Source: Sarcomyxa edulis
Lineage: Eukaryota > Basidiomycota > Agaricomycetes > Agaricales > Mycenaceae
Direction of reading: 5' to 3'
Assembly (NCBI GenBank): GCA_009761415.1
Contig: QUOL01000006.1
Coordinates: 1,240,001 to 1,304,000 of the forward strand
Length of the DNA: 64,000 nt
Positions 21,318 through 31,884 of the stretch are shown piece by piece; positions within the stretch are counted from its first letter, which is position 1; each line of letters starts with the position of its first letter. The translations under genes were made by a program, and so were the position numbers. The notes below the pieces were generated by a model that had not been told where the DNA came from, searched no databases, and saw only the letters and a program-made list of their open reading frames with translations.

Positions 21318-23789
21318 ATGCAGAAATTTGTTCTCCATGTCGCGGAAGCAACTCGACATATACCCTCTCTATTGCGCTTCTCGTCGACCAAAGGACGCGT
21401 CCCAACGAAGAATTATACCCTTTTCATATTGGATCTACCCCCATCACATGCACGTCGTTATTCGATTCCAGTGCGCTATCCAGGGAGGGACGCGCCTGCT
21501 CGGCCTTTCAAGACCCTCAGATTGCTCGATATCTTGCTGAAGGAGAGCCCTGACCCCGTCTGGCACTTGGCAGAAAACATCAATTCACCACAGCGCCATC
21601 AATTGAGCAATGCTCTTGTCAAAGCAGAGGTTTCAGTCGAGGAGTTTTCTCACTTCAAACCTGCCATCTATGCATCCGACATAAACAGGGCCGTAGCTGT
21701 ATTACAGGATCAGGGATATACCGTTACGGAAATGCTCTCAGAGCAGGCGGATGAAATGGGCCCAAGTACTAAACCCGTGCCCGCCTGGCTCGTCGTATAC
21801 CTCGCGATCTACAAAGTCCGGACCCCTGCCATGGCCCATGGGCCATTGCTTGGCTTAGTATTTGGGAATCTCGACACGATTTCTTCTCATCTCAGAGGGC
21901 CCCTCCTTGCCATTACAATGGTCTCGCTGGCGAGATTCAATTTATTATTGCCTATGCGACGTGTCACCGAGGCCTTTCGAACCACTCCTCTTTCAAATCC
22001 TGACCTAGACTTCAACATTCTCCTCACCGCGATTTCCTGCCTACCTGTCTCTTGCATCGAGGGTGCCAATCAGGTTGTCACTCTGTTAAAAACAATGGAG
22101 GCCCGACATCTGAAGCTCCGTTCAGATACGTACAAGTTTCTGTTAGGACAGCGTTTCGTCACCATTCAGTTGACGAAATACCTTCGAGATAGAATGACAA
22201 GGGAAGGGTTTATTCCAACGGCAGATCATTTAGAAGCGTACTTGAGAGTGTTCTCAAAGCATGGCGGAATCCACGATTCACAAAAATATTTCGATGCGAT
22301 TCGTAGATATGCCATGGACCATAATCTTGCCGTTCCTATGGCCCCAGACGACTCGACGGAATCTAGCGAGTATGCTTCCGGCACACCACACGTCGCAAAC
22401 ACACTTCTCCTACGCGCCCAACCAGATCGCGCATCTGCATTCCAGTACCTCGTCAATCTCATTCGTGACGAAAAGAAGATTCCACAGCCTGGAAATCACT
22501 CGGTCCCTATGATGCGCAAAGTGCGTCCCCTGAGATGGTCTTCGAGTCGCGACTCGCAAACACCCTGGAACAAAGCCATTGACATATTCGACTGGACTAC
22601 GGCGTTGACGGTCGCGGCTAATGATCCCTCCACTTCAACGGAAATGTTGATTGCTCTATTCGAGCGCGTACATTCCAAAACCGCGGCTCTACGTCCTATA
22701 GGAGCCACATATAATGTGCTTATACGTGGTCTCCTTGCTCGGAAAGCCTACGCTCAGGCAGAAGAGTATTGGCGCAGATTACTTGATACAGGACTCCCCA
22801 TTGACCGCTTCTCATTGACAGTTGGGGCTCGGGCGTTAATCCGAGCTCAGAAACCTCACGAAGCCATCGGCGTCCTCGAGTATTTCGCTGGTAAAGTCGA
22901 TACCAAATTCCCCAGCACGTACAAGTTATTCAAGCCAGTCATCCTCAATTCCATCTGTATGAACGACATCCTGATATCGTTGAACCGTATCCAGAGACCA
23001 GACATTACGTTCAGGCTTTGGGAGCATATGGAAAATCTTTATGGTGTTCACCCCAGTGATGTATCACTCTCCATTCTTCTTGAAGCCGCCCGTCTGTCGC
23101 GAAAGAAGGACAACTCAGTAGCTGGCAACTTGGCCCTTCTTGCCCTCAAAAATCCGTTCCGGAGACAGGCCAATGTTCGTCCACCAGAGACCCGAGAAGA
23201 GATACTGGAGACCTTTGACAAGATCGTTGGTGACATGGAATCCGGAATCCAGCCGTACAAATCTGGAATATGGCACAATACTCCAGGATGGCTTAGGGCG
23301 AAGAAAATATTTCAACAGGTTATATTCGGGGAGTCACCTAGCCTTTGGGAAGTACGCTCGCCTGTTGGTGCTGCTCGTCCATCCGTGGGCTCCAACGACT
23401 ACATCTTGGGCGATCGATCCGACCTTCTATCCCCCGAAGGTCGTAGCCTTTATCCCTCAATTGTCCCATCAAACAGAAACTTTCTCCTCTACATCCAACT
23501 GCTTGGTACAGGCGGGCAAGCGGAAGAAATCCCTCTCGCCCTCGCGTGGATGAAAGCTCTCGGTATTCAACCGTCGCGCCATACGATCGCCAATGCCCTA
23601 ATATTCTGGTCAGAGATTAGCATGCGGTCTCCGATGGCCGATAGCTGGTCGAATGAGCCCAATGAATACAATTCATTGGTGACGTGGATCACGGAATGGG
23701 TGGGTAAAGAACGACTTCCGGCCGGCCCTTGCTTTGCGAGTTGGTTGAAGACCATTGCCAAGATGAGAGAGCGCTATACAGAACGGTGA
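21318..23789 (+). CDS. Mitochondrial PPR-type RNA-binding protein
   Basis: An uninterrupted frame of 823 codons, striking among intron-rich neighbours. The N-terminus (MQKFVLHVAEATRHIPSLLR, then FSSTKGR) is basic and amphipathic, like a mitochondrial presequence. Helical repeats include a clear PPR unit (TYNVLIRGLLARKAYAQAEE, WRRLLDTGLPID) and weaker ones before and after it. Fungal PPR proteins bind mitochondrial transcripts for maturation or translation, but the target cannot be told. An earlier ATG at 21305 is in another frame. The TGA at 23789 lies inside a plausible donor (CG|GTGAGG). Splicing to an acceptor at about 23845 would add some 45 residues and end at 23976, so the C-terminus is uncertain. 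Confidence 0.85.
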   Translation: MQKFVLHVAEATRHIPSLLRFSSTKGRVPTKNYTLFILDLPPSHARRYSIPVRYPGRDAPARPFKTLRLLDILLKESPDPVWHLAENINSPQRHQLSNALVKAEVSVEEFSHFKPAIYASDINRAVAVLQDQGYTVTEMLSEQADEMGPSTKPVPAWLVVYLAIYKVRTPAMAHGPLLGLVFGNLDTISSHLRGPLLAITMVSLARFNLLLPMRRVTEAFRTTPLSNPDLDFNILLTAISCLPVSCIEGANQVVTLLKTMEARHLKLRSDTYKFLLGQRFVTIQLTKYLRDRMTREGFIPTADHLEAYLRVFSKHGGIHDSQKYFDAIRRYAMDHNLAVPMAPDDSTESSEYASGTPHVANTLLLRAQPDRASAFQYLVNLIRDEKKIPQPGNHSVPMMRKVRPLRWSSSRDSQTPWNKAIDIFDWTTALTVAANDPSTSTEMLIALFERVHSKTAALRPIGATYNVLIRGLLARKAYAQAEEYWRRLLDTGLPIDRFSLTVGARALIRAQKPHEAIGVLEYFAGKVDTKFPSTYKLFKPVILNSICMNDILISLNRIQRPDITFRLWEHMENLYGVHPSDVSLSILLEAARLSRKKDNSVAGNLALLALKNPFRRQANVRPPETREEILETFDKIVGDMESGIQPYKSGIWHNTPGWLRAKKIFQQVIFGESPSLWEVRSPVGAARPSVGSNDYILGDRSDLLSPEGRSLYPSIVPSNRNFLLYIQLLGTGGQAEEIPLALAWMKALGIQPSRHTIANALIFWSEISMRSPMADSWSNEPNEYNSLVTWITEWVGKERLPAGPCFASWLKTIAKMRERYTER

Positions 23790-24133
23790 GGTGTCATCTG
23801 TGGCATCTCCCGGATACGTCAAACACACAGCGATATCTCGCAGCGCTTTTGTGGTTAGCACGATCAATGTCGTCGCGAGCAATGTATTCGGCCTCTCTAG
23901 CAGGGATACGTACGACTGGCAAAACCATCACATGTCCACCATCAGTGGCCCCGACCGCCTTGCAAAACACGGTTGAACGTGGCCATCGTGCGAACTGGCG
24001 CAGCGTCCTAGCTAGTCGCTATGTTCTCGATGTATGAACCTATTCATTTCAGTTGATCATCCATCACTGATCATTCCATCACCGAAACCGCGTCGTCATC
24101 AAGTACTTTCCCTCGATTTGGGCGGATTGACTT

Positions 24134-24143
24134 TATATATATA
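24134..24143 (+). promoter_or_regulatory. TATA-like element of secreted protein gene 1
   Basis: TATATATATA lies 79-88 bp upstream of the start codon at 24222. Spacing fits a core promoter with a short leader. The paralog downstream has a comparable element. Confidence 0.45.
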
Positions 24144-24221
24144 CAGGTCAAAACGTGACCTACACAGTATATAACAGACCATCAGAACTCCTCATGTCAC
24201 ATTCTCGAAGTTGTACTGTCC

Positions 24222-25017
24222 ATGAAGTCGTCGTTCTTCATAGCCGTCCTTTCCTTGTTGGCGCCCTTCACGGTCGCTTCGCCCTTGGAAGCCAGACAGA
24301 ACGCAAATTGCATTGCTGCTGCCAAAAATGTCGGGTTTTATCAGGGTACATACGTGCCAGCATGCGCTCTTCTCGTTAGTTTCAGTTCTACAAAACCCCT
24401 TCGTAACACAGAGACTTACCTCGTTCTTAGGTTCAGGACTGCGCAAGTCATGCGAACGTCACTGTGGATCTTTGGACCAGCAAGAGCTGTGTGGCTGCTG
24501 CTACCTGCCAGGGTGTATGCCTGATTCTCTCCCTGAATATCCGTCTCAAATTATAACATCATCCTTTAGACTTCGGCCACTGTCCTACTTGCCCAATGCC
24601 ACGACTCAATATTTCTCGGTAATGACGTCCCTTCAGCAGTGGACCAGCCTCACTTGGACTATAATGTCAGGGACTCTCGATAATTAGCGCACGCTGCGGC
24701 AGATACTTATCTCTTTGCCGACAGATCTACGCCGGAATCGTTGGCGAATGTGCATGGCAAGAGGGAGGATGTCCCATTACTCAACAGAATTATATCGACT
24801 TTGTTTATGGCGCTCTGAGCGATCTCAACTCAACGGAGTGGCCTTCGTGAGTCTTTGGAATTCTCAATTCTCCTGGTTTCTGTCACAAACCATATCCACC
24901 AGGTCTGCGGAGGAAGTCATAGAGAAGTGGTGGGACCCGATCCTCGCTTGGACTCTTACTGGTGATACTGTTCCTTACACCAACTTTGACGACTGGCTCC
25001 ATTTCTCCAACTCGTAA
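24222..25017 (+). CDS. Small secreted cysteine-containing protein 1
   Basis: Exons 24222-24374, 24431-24514, 24570-24665, 24725-24846 and 24903-25017 give 189 residues. The signal peptide (MKSSFFIAVLSLLAPFTVAS) is followed by PLEARQ, a possible processing site after Arg. Eight cysteines in the mature part suggest four disulfides. N-glycosylation sequons NVT and NST are present. Conserved blocks shared with the adjacent gene: HANVTVDLWTSK, AAATCQG, SAVDQPHLDYNIYAGIVG and FDDWLH. The protein should be exported. I know no characterised family member, so an effector, wall or enzyme role cannot be chosen. All introns are GT-AG, 53-60 nt. Confidence 0.85.
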
Positions 25018-25694
25018 ACTTTGGATCATGGAGTTCTCTTGAGCTTGTCTATCGGACTGAGAGACTGGTGACCGAGAACTTTGTATGGACATCTCTGTTT
25101 CATCCATAATACGCTCGTTTTTGCCATATAGTATCTTGAATGAGCTGAACCAGTGGTCTCCGAGCTGCATAACGCTGAGTAGTCTTCTATAGTTCAGCGC
25201 TCAGCTCTTTTTGAAACGTTGACTGCTTACATCTGCCACAAGTTGGCCACAAGGCCTACTTATACGATATTTGGATGCCCTTATCATGACAAACAAACCT
25301 GCATCGCCTCCTCTGTCTCTCCGACTTTTGTTTCGAGAGTCGTCTATCATTTTGAATCCTATAGTTCATTCGAACCTGTATATCCCCCAGTATGCTCACA
25401 ACAAGTTCTACGCTCGGCATCTCTCTCTTAATTTTCAGACTTATTCAGTCTTGCCCAGATCAAACTCAAAGTGGAACTGCCAGATGCTGCCGGTTTTCAA
25501 TCGGTTTTGCTTTCTGTATACAGGGACACGGTGAACCATTGCCACCTTGTGAAGAACGCCGTAATACAACTGTCTGGCTTCTGCTTTGAATGGTTCCGTA
25601 ATCCTTGCTGGAGCCCGACGGACGAATCCTCTCAATCACTCCACCGGATCTTACGCGTTACGCGATTGACTCGGACTCCGTCGACCATTTGCAC

Positions 25695-25703
25695 ATATAT
25701 AAA
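25695..25703 (+). promoter_or_regulatory. TATA box of secreted protein gene 2
   Basis: ATATATAAA lies 56-64 bp upstream of the ATG at 25759, a good core promoter match. The preceding 25018-25690 holds no supported gene. Confidence 0.5.
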
Positions 25704-25758
25704 CCAACTTGACGTTGGTACTGAGTACCCTACTTCAGTCCCTTCCCGTTTTTCGGTC

Positions 25759-26570
25759 ATGAAGTTATCTCTTGCTCAAGCCATTGCAGCGCTCTCACTC
25801 TGGGCTCTCCAGGCCCCCGGCGCTTCCGCTTCTCCAGCTCTTCTTCCTCGACAGAATGTCGACTGTATCGAAGCTGCCAGGGCGCTTGGGTCATACAATA
25901 ATCAATACAGCCCTGCCTGTGCAGTTTTGGTATGTCTAGCTCGACACAAAGGTGTTTGTATTCTCGTTAATGGTGTTTTACTTAGGCCAGCGCTTGTGCG
26001 CTCCACGCGAACGTTACAGTCGACCTATGGACCAGCAAAACCTGCGTAGCGGCTGCTACCTGCCAAGGCGTATGTCTCTACTCACTCTAGTTCAATGTTC
26101 CATTTGTTGACTTGTAACGTCGAAATCTCAGACCAGGAATTTGCTTATACTTGCAGAGTGCGGTGAAACAACGGAAATGATAAACCCGGTCCCCTCAGCC
26201 GTAGACCAGCCTCACTTGGATTACAACGTATGTAACACCATATACCCTCTTCTATGAGTATCCTGAAAGATTCACTGCAGATCTACGCTGGTATTGTCGG
26301 AGACTGCGCATGGCAACCAGGAGGCTGCCCCATCACCCAACAGAATTACATCGATTTCATTTACGGGGCTCTCAGCGACCTCGGGTCGACCGTATGGCCT
26401 AGGTGAGTATAACTCATTCTGCTTTTCCGTCCATCACCTCTGAAATCCACTCCAGTTCCGCGGAAAATGTCGTGGAGTTCTGGTGGGACCCGATCATTGC
26501 CTGGACCTTGACTGGAAACACCGTTCCGTACAAGAACTTTGACGACTGGCTCCATTACTCCGATTCATAG
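25759..26570 (+). CDS. Small secreted cysteine-containing protein 2 (tandem paralog)
   Basis: Exons 25759-25929, 25986-26069, 26132-26227, 26281-26402 and 26456-26570 give 195 residues. Exons 2 to 5 have exactly the lengths of those in the upstream copy (84, 96, 122, 115 nt), and the phases agree, so this is a whole-gene tandem duplication. The signal peptide (MKLSLAQAIAALSLWALQAP) runs to ASAS, then PALLPRQ. The mature part keeps the cysteines, the NVT sequon and the blocks DLWTSKTCVAAATCQG and SAVDQPHLDYNIYAGIVGDC. Exon 3 is the most diverged block (TRNLLILAECGETTEM against TSATVLLAQCHDSIFL). Function unknown, as for copy 1. Confidence 0.85.
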
Positions 26571-26887
26571 GCGTCTGGATTCCACGGACTGTTTGAACAA
26601 TTATTTCTACGACGTGTTGCCATTGGACTGTCTATCATTCGCTTAGCTAGCACTGACATCTTTATTTGAACTCTTCGGACATGAATATATACGAGGACTT
26701 ACCTTGGTTGAATCCGAACGAACCGTCAAAATGGACAAAGAAAACAAACAATGAAATCAAGAGTTCCTATTGCGGAAGAAAAGCACTACAACAAAGATCG
26801 TACAATCCGCTACCCACCTTGGTCCCGATCCACGGACGTATGATATGATACAGTCTGACCGGCAGGTAGATGACAGTGGGTTATCAA

Positions 26888-27833
26888 TTACCGTTTACCC
26901 ATTTGAGCTTTCTTCTTTGCTTCGACCTCAGCTGCTTTGGCTGCAGAGGGAAAATTGGTTCAGTGGATAAAAGGCAGACGGACTAAATGATCGTACCTTC
27001 GGCCTCTGCCTTTCTCCGTGCCTGAGCAGCCTCGCGCTCTGCACGGATGGCTGCCAAACGGCCTAGATCGGCTTTCGCTTGGTCAGTCTTTCCAGCAAGG
27101 TGAAGCTGAAATTCAGATGGTCAATATTGAAAGAACGGAAGCATTTCCTAGAATGTAAATGACAAGCCACACACCTTCCAATAGCGATCCTTCGCATCGG
27201 CCTTCTCCTTCTGTTCTCTATTCCACGAAAGTCAAATAAGGGCTAGTCCTGAGTCCAAACAAAACAAAAAAGCGTACCTCTCCCTTCGCGAAAGCTCTTT
27301 CGGCGCACCAAGGTCAGAGATGTTCATTCTCTTTACTCCAGCATGATTGGGATTGACCAAGTCAGGGTCCTCTTCTTCCTCCTGTTGTTTCTTCTCGTTC
27401 TGTTTCTTCTTCAATTCACGTCGCTCCGCACGAGTGAGTTCTTGGGCGTCTGCACTCCCCCCCGCAGCATTCTCCTCCTCCTCCTCCTCTGATTCTTCAG
27501 ATTCTTCGGACTCTTCAGATTCCTCGTCCGAGTCGTCTTCATCCTTCTGACCACGAGGTGCCCTAATGAATGTTGGGTTAGTCTGACATCGATCACTATC
27601 CAATACAGGTCTTTACCATCGTTTATCCGTTGACACAGCAGTACCATTCTCATCGAGGACCATATTCTTACTATCCAAATCGATGAGTTAGTTGACCATC
27701 AATAGTAATCGTTGTTGCACACCTGAAATTTCTACCACCACCTCGTTTCTGCTTGAATTTACCTGGGGTTCGAAAATGAGCGTAGAAACTGGGGAGATTA
27801 TATGACTGGAAACTAGCCTGTTCCTCTGACCAT
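26888..27833 (-). CDS. PP28/PDAP1-type casein kinase substrate phosphoprotein
   Basis: Spliced product starts MVRGTGKFKQKRGGGRNFSK, a basic start like the family's. It continues with an acidic Ser/Glu run (DEESEESEESEESEEEEEE, a casein kinase 2 type substrate). The family signature follows: NPNHAGVKRMNISDLGAPKE, LSRRER, YWKLHLAGKTDQAKADLGRL. The end is KKKAQMGKR. Exon 1 is 16 nt (27833-27818) and the first intron appears to begin with GC (ACAG|GCTAGT, 27817-27763). Only that join yields the conserved start. Role: small abundant cytosolic/nuclear phosphoprotein, function poorly defined. Shares a 204-bp bidirectional promoter with NDUFA6. Confidence 0.85.
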
Positions 27834-28037
27834 ATTTGCCGATTTCTTGTTGAAGATGGAAGATAAGAGGGAAGCAACGGTAAGAGTCAGAAGTTCGAAG
27901 AAACGAACAAAAGGTCGAGGCAGACAAATCCCAATTTGGACTTGGCCTATTGGCGGAGCTGCAACTCGAACCTTTCCTCCCCGGACCCCATAGCCCTCCT
28001 CTATCGACCGTCATAATTCTTCGAAAATTCGGCGAAA
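27834..28037. promoter_or_regulatory. Bidirectional promoter, PP28 gene and NDUFA6
   Basis: 204 bp separate the two divergent ATG codons. Both genes are housekeeping, so shared regulation is plausible. No TATA box is seen. Confidence 0.5.
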
Positions 28038-28551
28038 ATGACAACAATTCCAGCTAGACTTGCGCGGCCCAGTCAAATCTCATCTGGCCCCGCTGATGCT
28101 CGCAAACGCGTTATCCAACTATACCGAGATTGGTATCGCTCGGTATGTTGCGGAGTTATACGACTGCAACGGTCCTAACCATCGACATACAGGCGCCTGA
28201 GATCGTTTCTCTCTATACCCTGAATGTATCTGTTCCATTTGTTCGACACGCCATCCGTCAGCGCTTCGAGAACATCCGACAGGTCACAGACCCTCGGGCC
28301 ATCGACGTACTGTTGCTCAAGTACAGACAAGACTATCAGGAGACTATGAATATCTGGAAACAGCGGGATCATGTCATGGGAATTCTACTTGAGCCAAGGG
28401 ATAGACCCCAGAGGACGTTCTTGCAGAAGTTTTATGAAGGCGAGAGATATCTACCTGTAGCTTCGACTGAACTCACCTAACAGCTCATTGTCTGTTCATC
28501 AATACAGGAAGAGACGAGGAGGCGATCGTTCCAGCAGCGTCTGGCGTTTGA
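28038..28551 (+). CDS. NDUFA6: NADH:ubiquinone oxidoreductase subunit NDUFA6 (LYR protein)
   Basis: An accessory subunit of mitochondrial complex I, matrix side, that binds acyl carrier protein through its LYR motif. Exons 28038-28142, 28193-28439 and 28508-28551 give 131 residues, the family's size. Landmarks: QLYRDWYRSAPEIVSLY near residue 27, the helical segment VRHAIRQRFENIRQVTDPRA, and the terminal FLQKFYEGRDEEAIVPAAS. The second intron (28440-28507) begins GCGAGA, so it is a GC-AG intron; only this join gives the conserved GRDEEA end. Without splicing a non-conserved tail would follow. Confidence 0.93.
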
Positions 28552-28850
28552 TTTGGATCACTATAAATCAGGCCAATGGATCAAATTATACCAGATTGTA
28601 CTCTATACCTGTTCAGCATTAGTGAGAAGCCACTGGGTTTCCCGTTTCCCGTGAGTATTGAATTTTCTGCCCGAATACTTTCCTCGAGGACTATTGGAGT
28701 GCTGTCGAATAATGATTTCCTTCGTCACCCGTCTCAATTTCGATACCCAAAGGGTCATCTCCGATTCTCGAGTCCCGACTTTCCGAGTTCGTTAGCCATG
28801 CTTTTGATATTTGTACAACAAAGACTTCAGTTTTAAATTTATAATGCATA

Positions 28851-30441
28851 TCATGTGTAGTAGTCCTGCACTGCAAGGTTCTTCACTTTGAATATTGCAT
28901 CGGGATTGTTGTCAGCGATACGAGTTGTTTTGCGGTCATGAACGTTCTTGACGCGGGCTCGAACATATTCTACGAGAGGATTGTATCATTGAGTGATAAG
29001 CGACGACCAGAAGCAAGACAGAAACTCACCAAGACCTTTCACCGCGTCCTCTGCGGCGACCTTCTCGTCTTCTTCCGTCAGGAAGCCTTCGCGTTTGAGG
29101 AGAGGACTCGGTGCTGGAATCATCGGTACATCGTCTCCAGGTCGGACAAAATAAAATAGACCGAGACGTTCATAATTTGCTTGGTCTGGGGGTGGGCGGA
29201 CGACACGGTGAATAGTGCTTTTGATGTATCCCTGGTAACATGTTCATTGACGTCAATCAAGGCCCTCGTTCCATGATGAACCATAGCAATGTACCTTCGT
29301 GAGGAAAGAGATGGTGTCCGCGGCATTGCATGTAATCCCTCCTGCGACGGGCTTCACCCATTTCCATTCGTTATCAGGGGTGCGGATCTGGAGACTGAAA
29401 GCAAGAACATCAACATGTGAATGAGCTATCTGAGTAGAAGGAGCATACGCTGCGACGCTTTGAGGGAATAGTAGGGTTAGGGAGCCTGACAAGAACGATT
29501 AACTTCAATGGATATCAGGAACCGAAATGGGTTATATACCGAAATCTAGCAACGGGATACTATTGAGTACTGGACTCTAGAGATAGTTTTGAGCAAAGGA
29601 ACATACCTGTGTGGCCGGCAGTCCACTGCTCGCCTATCTTCTTATCGTCCTCGGCAGACCTAGGGTGATAAATCATCTACGAGCACGTACAAACTACAGG
29701 TCAGGAGTCCGGCGATAGCAGTAGCACCATTTGTAGACTCACGTATCGCAGATGACTCTCATCTGTACGGTCGAACTGATGTCGGTCCACGAAATAGTTT
29801 TCAGGGAGTTCCAATAGAATTGCGAACAAGACGAATAGCCGTCTGATAACGTTCTCCCAGAGCAGTCTCTGGAACGACGAAATTTCGTCTGCGAAACTTT
29901 TGGTGAAGTCGTGTTTTGGGACGGAATCGTATTGCGGAGTGAGCTTCGGAATGTTTATCTGTTCACATCCCAATGAGCTATCAAAGTTCGAGTCGAGAGG
30001 TAGATAGACATACCATCTCCATGTTCTCTTTCACGTCGGTTTGGCCGATGAATCGCGTTGGTTCACGATAGCCAAAGTAGCTGAAAATCATAGTAGTGAA
30101 TACGGGATAGATGGAGCAAAATTCACGTGAGAGACTTACTTTCCGACACTGAAATCGCAAGGGACCTTCCTCTTCTCTTCCAGAGGTTGATGGAAGAACG
30201 CGTTCCCAATATCAAGTTGTCGGTCAATCTGATCTTGGGAGATGCCAGTACCAGTGACGACCCAGAATCCCCATCTTTTGACCGCGTCTGCAAGGTCTTT
30301 AGCTAGTGCCTCCTTACCTCCAGGTGCGTCAAACTTTGAGAGATCAATAATGACGAGAGGCGCCCAGTCCAAAGAGGCAGAAGTCTCCGGTGGAGACGTA
30401 AATTTCGGGAGATCCGGTTTGGTGGTGATGAGAGCAGGCAT
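28851..30441 (-). CDS. Isopenicillin N synthase-like 2-oxoglutarate/Fe(II) oxygenase
   Basis: The N-terminal non-haem dioxygenase domain reads WAPLVIIDLSKFDAPGGKEA and ADAVKRWGFWVVTGTGIS, with FGYREPTRF following. The catalytic domain has the iron-binding HxD (GHTDFGSLTLLF) and distal His (STIHRVVRPP). A YERLGLFYFVRP stretch stands where the co-substrate Arg region is expected. About 370 residues, eight or more introns, cytosolic. Related fungal enzymes act in small-molecule oxidation, gibberellin-like or toxin-detoxifying steps. Substrate cannot be assigned, and no biosynthetic core gene lies nearby. ATG 30441, stop 28851. Confidence 0.88.
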
Positions 30442-30819
30442 AGCGAAGGTAAAGGAGCAGCGAGAGCGGCTTCACAAACTATACTCACCCTTTTAATGAT
30501 TTAGTCATCTGGCAAATGCACTATTATCGCGAACGAATTGGAATATCGAGATGATAAGGAATGACACCATCCCCCCTCAAAATTGGTGACATTGGGGGTC
30601 AGAAGATCCTGACCTATCTAAGTATCTCGACTGAAGATAGATCACGAAGATGGCGCAAGACGAACTCCAAATGATGCCTCAGACATTGTTGGCGGAGAAC
30701 AAAAAATTCCTTGGCTATCCAATCCAGATGATGTTGCTTTCTCTTTAGCCTTTCAGCAAGGTCAAGATTAAGGGAATCGGTGAAGAGGGGGAATACGAGC
30801 AGATAGCCATGGAAGAGTT

Positions 30820-31573
30820 TTATTGCCGTTTTCAGAATAATTGGCGCGGCGCGGTTTCGCACGGTTTTTTGCCCGCAAGGTAGTTTTGACGCGCGTGAAG
30901 GATATCTCAACAACTAAGGTGTATATCACCTCAATTCAAAATGTAGATCTCTACTAGTTGTATGCCCCTAGCGCGCCCCGGTGTCAGAACAAAAATCGGA
31001 GCATTTTTGAGTGATCTGAATATTTGGCCCCTAAGTTTTGCTGTCTAAAGGCGTGTGGGCCGTAACATTTTCCACAGCAAGGTTTCGCCCGAAGTAACGG
31101 CATAGTAATTTATCTATGAGCTCCCTTGAGCGCGCCCCAAGCCAAAAACAATTGAAATGCGGGTCAAAATATCCAGATAGGAAGGGTCTTAAAAGCATCA
31201 CCCAACCCTCTCAATTGGATGCACTTACACCTCTTCCCCATCTGTTTTTGGGCTGGGGCGCGCTCAAGGGAGTTCAACAATGAATTACTGTGTCGTTACT
31301 TCGTTCGAAAACTCACTGTGGAAAGTGTTATGGCCCACACACCCTCAGACAGCAAAACTTAGGGGCCAAATATTCAGATCACTCAAAAATGCTCCGATTT
31401 TTGTTCTGACACCGGGGCGCGCTAGGGGCATACAACTAGTAGAGATCTACATTTTGAATTGAGGTGATATACACCTTAGTTGTTGAGATATCCTTCACGC
31501 GCGTCAAAACTACCTTGCGGGCAAAAAACCGTGCGAAACCGCGCCGCGCCAATTATTCTGAAAACGGCAATAA
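30820..31573. repeat. Long inverted repeat with graded arm divergence
   Basis: Left arm 30820-31150 and right arm 31243-31573 are 331 bp each, without gaps, around a 92-bp spacer. The outer 227 bp (to 31046 on the left) are identical. The inner 104 bp differ at about 20 positions, mostly transitions. It lies between the divergent oxygenase and MFS genes. It resembles a foldback or MITE-like element, but I see no convincing target-site duplication or transposase. Unrelated in sequence to the repeat at 1202-1875. Confidence 0.93.
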
Positions 31574-31884
31574 GGTAACGAGCTTGAGACGCGCGGAGTT
31601 CCAATCCATCGTTGAACGAACGCGGACTTGGAATTTGCAATTTACCTCACTCTCTGCCGCCTTGACCACTCAAAATCCATCGCAGGAATTTGCTCTACTC
31701 CAGGACTGATTTGCTTATGCTCGATGGCGAATCATGAGCACTTGGTTGGACCTGAAAGTAGTCCGCGATAAGCTTTAGCAGAGCAGCATGACGCGGGCTT
31801 CGGGGCGCCTCTGAATTTACTATAAGAGTATCGCATACCACGGTTGTGATTCTCTCGAGGTATTCCGCCTCTTTCGCCTACCTA

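Noticed and set aside
30820..31573. Transposable element with target-site duplication
   Set aside because: I could not find matching direct repeats at the outer ends or a transposase, so only inverted repeat is claimed.
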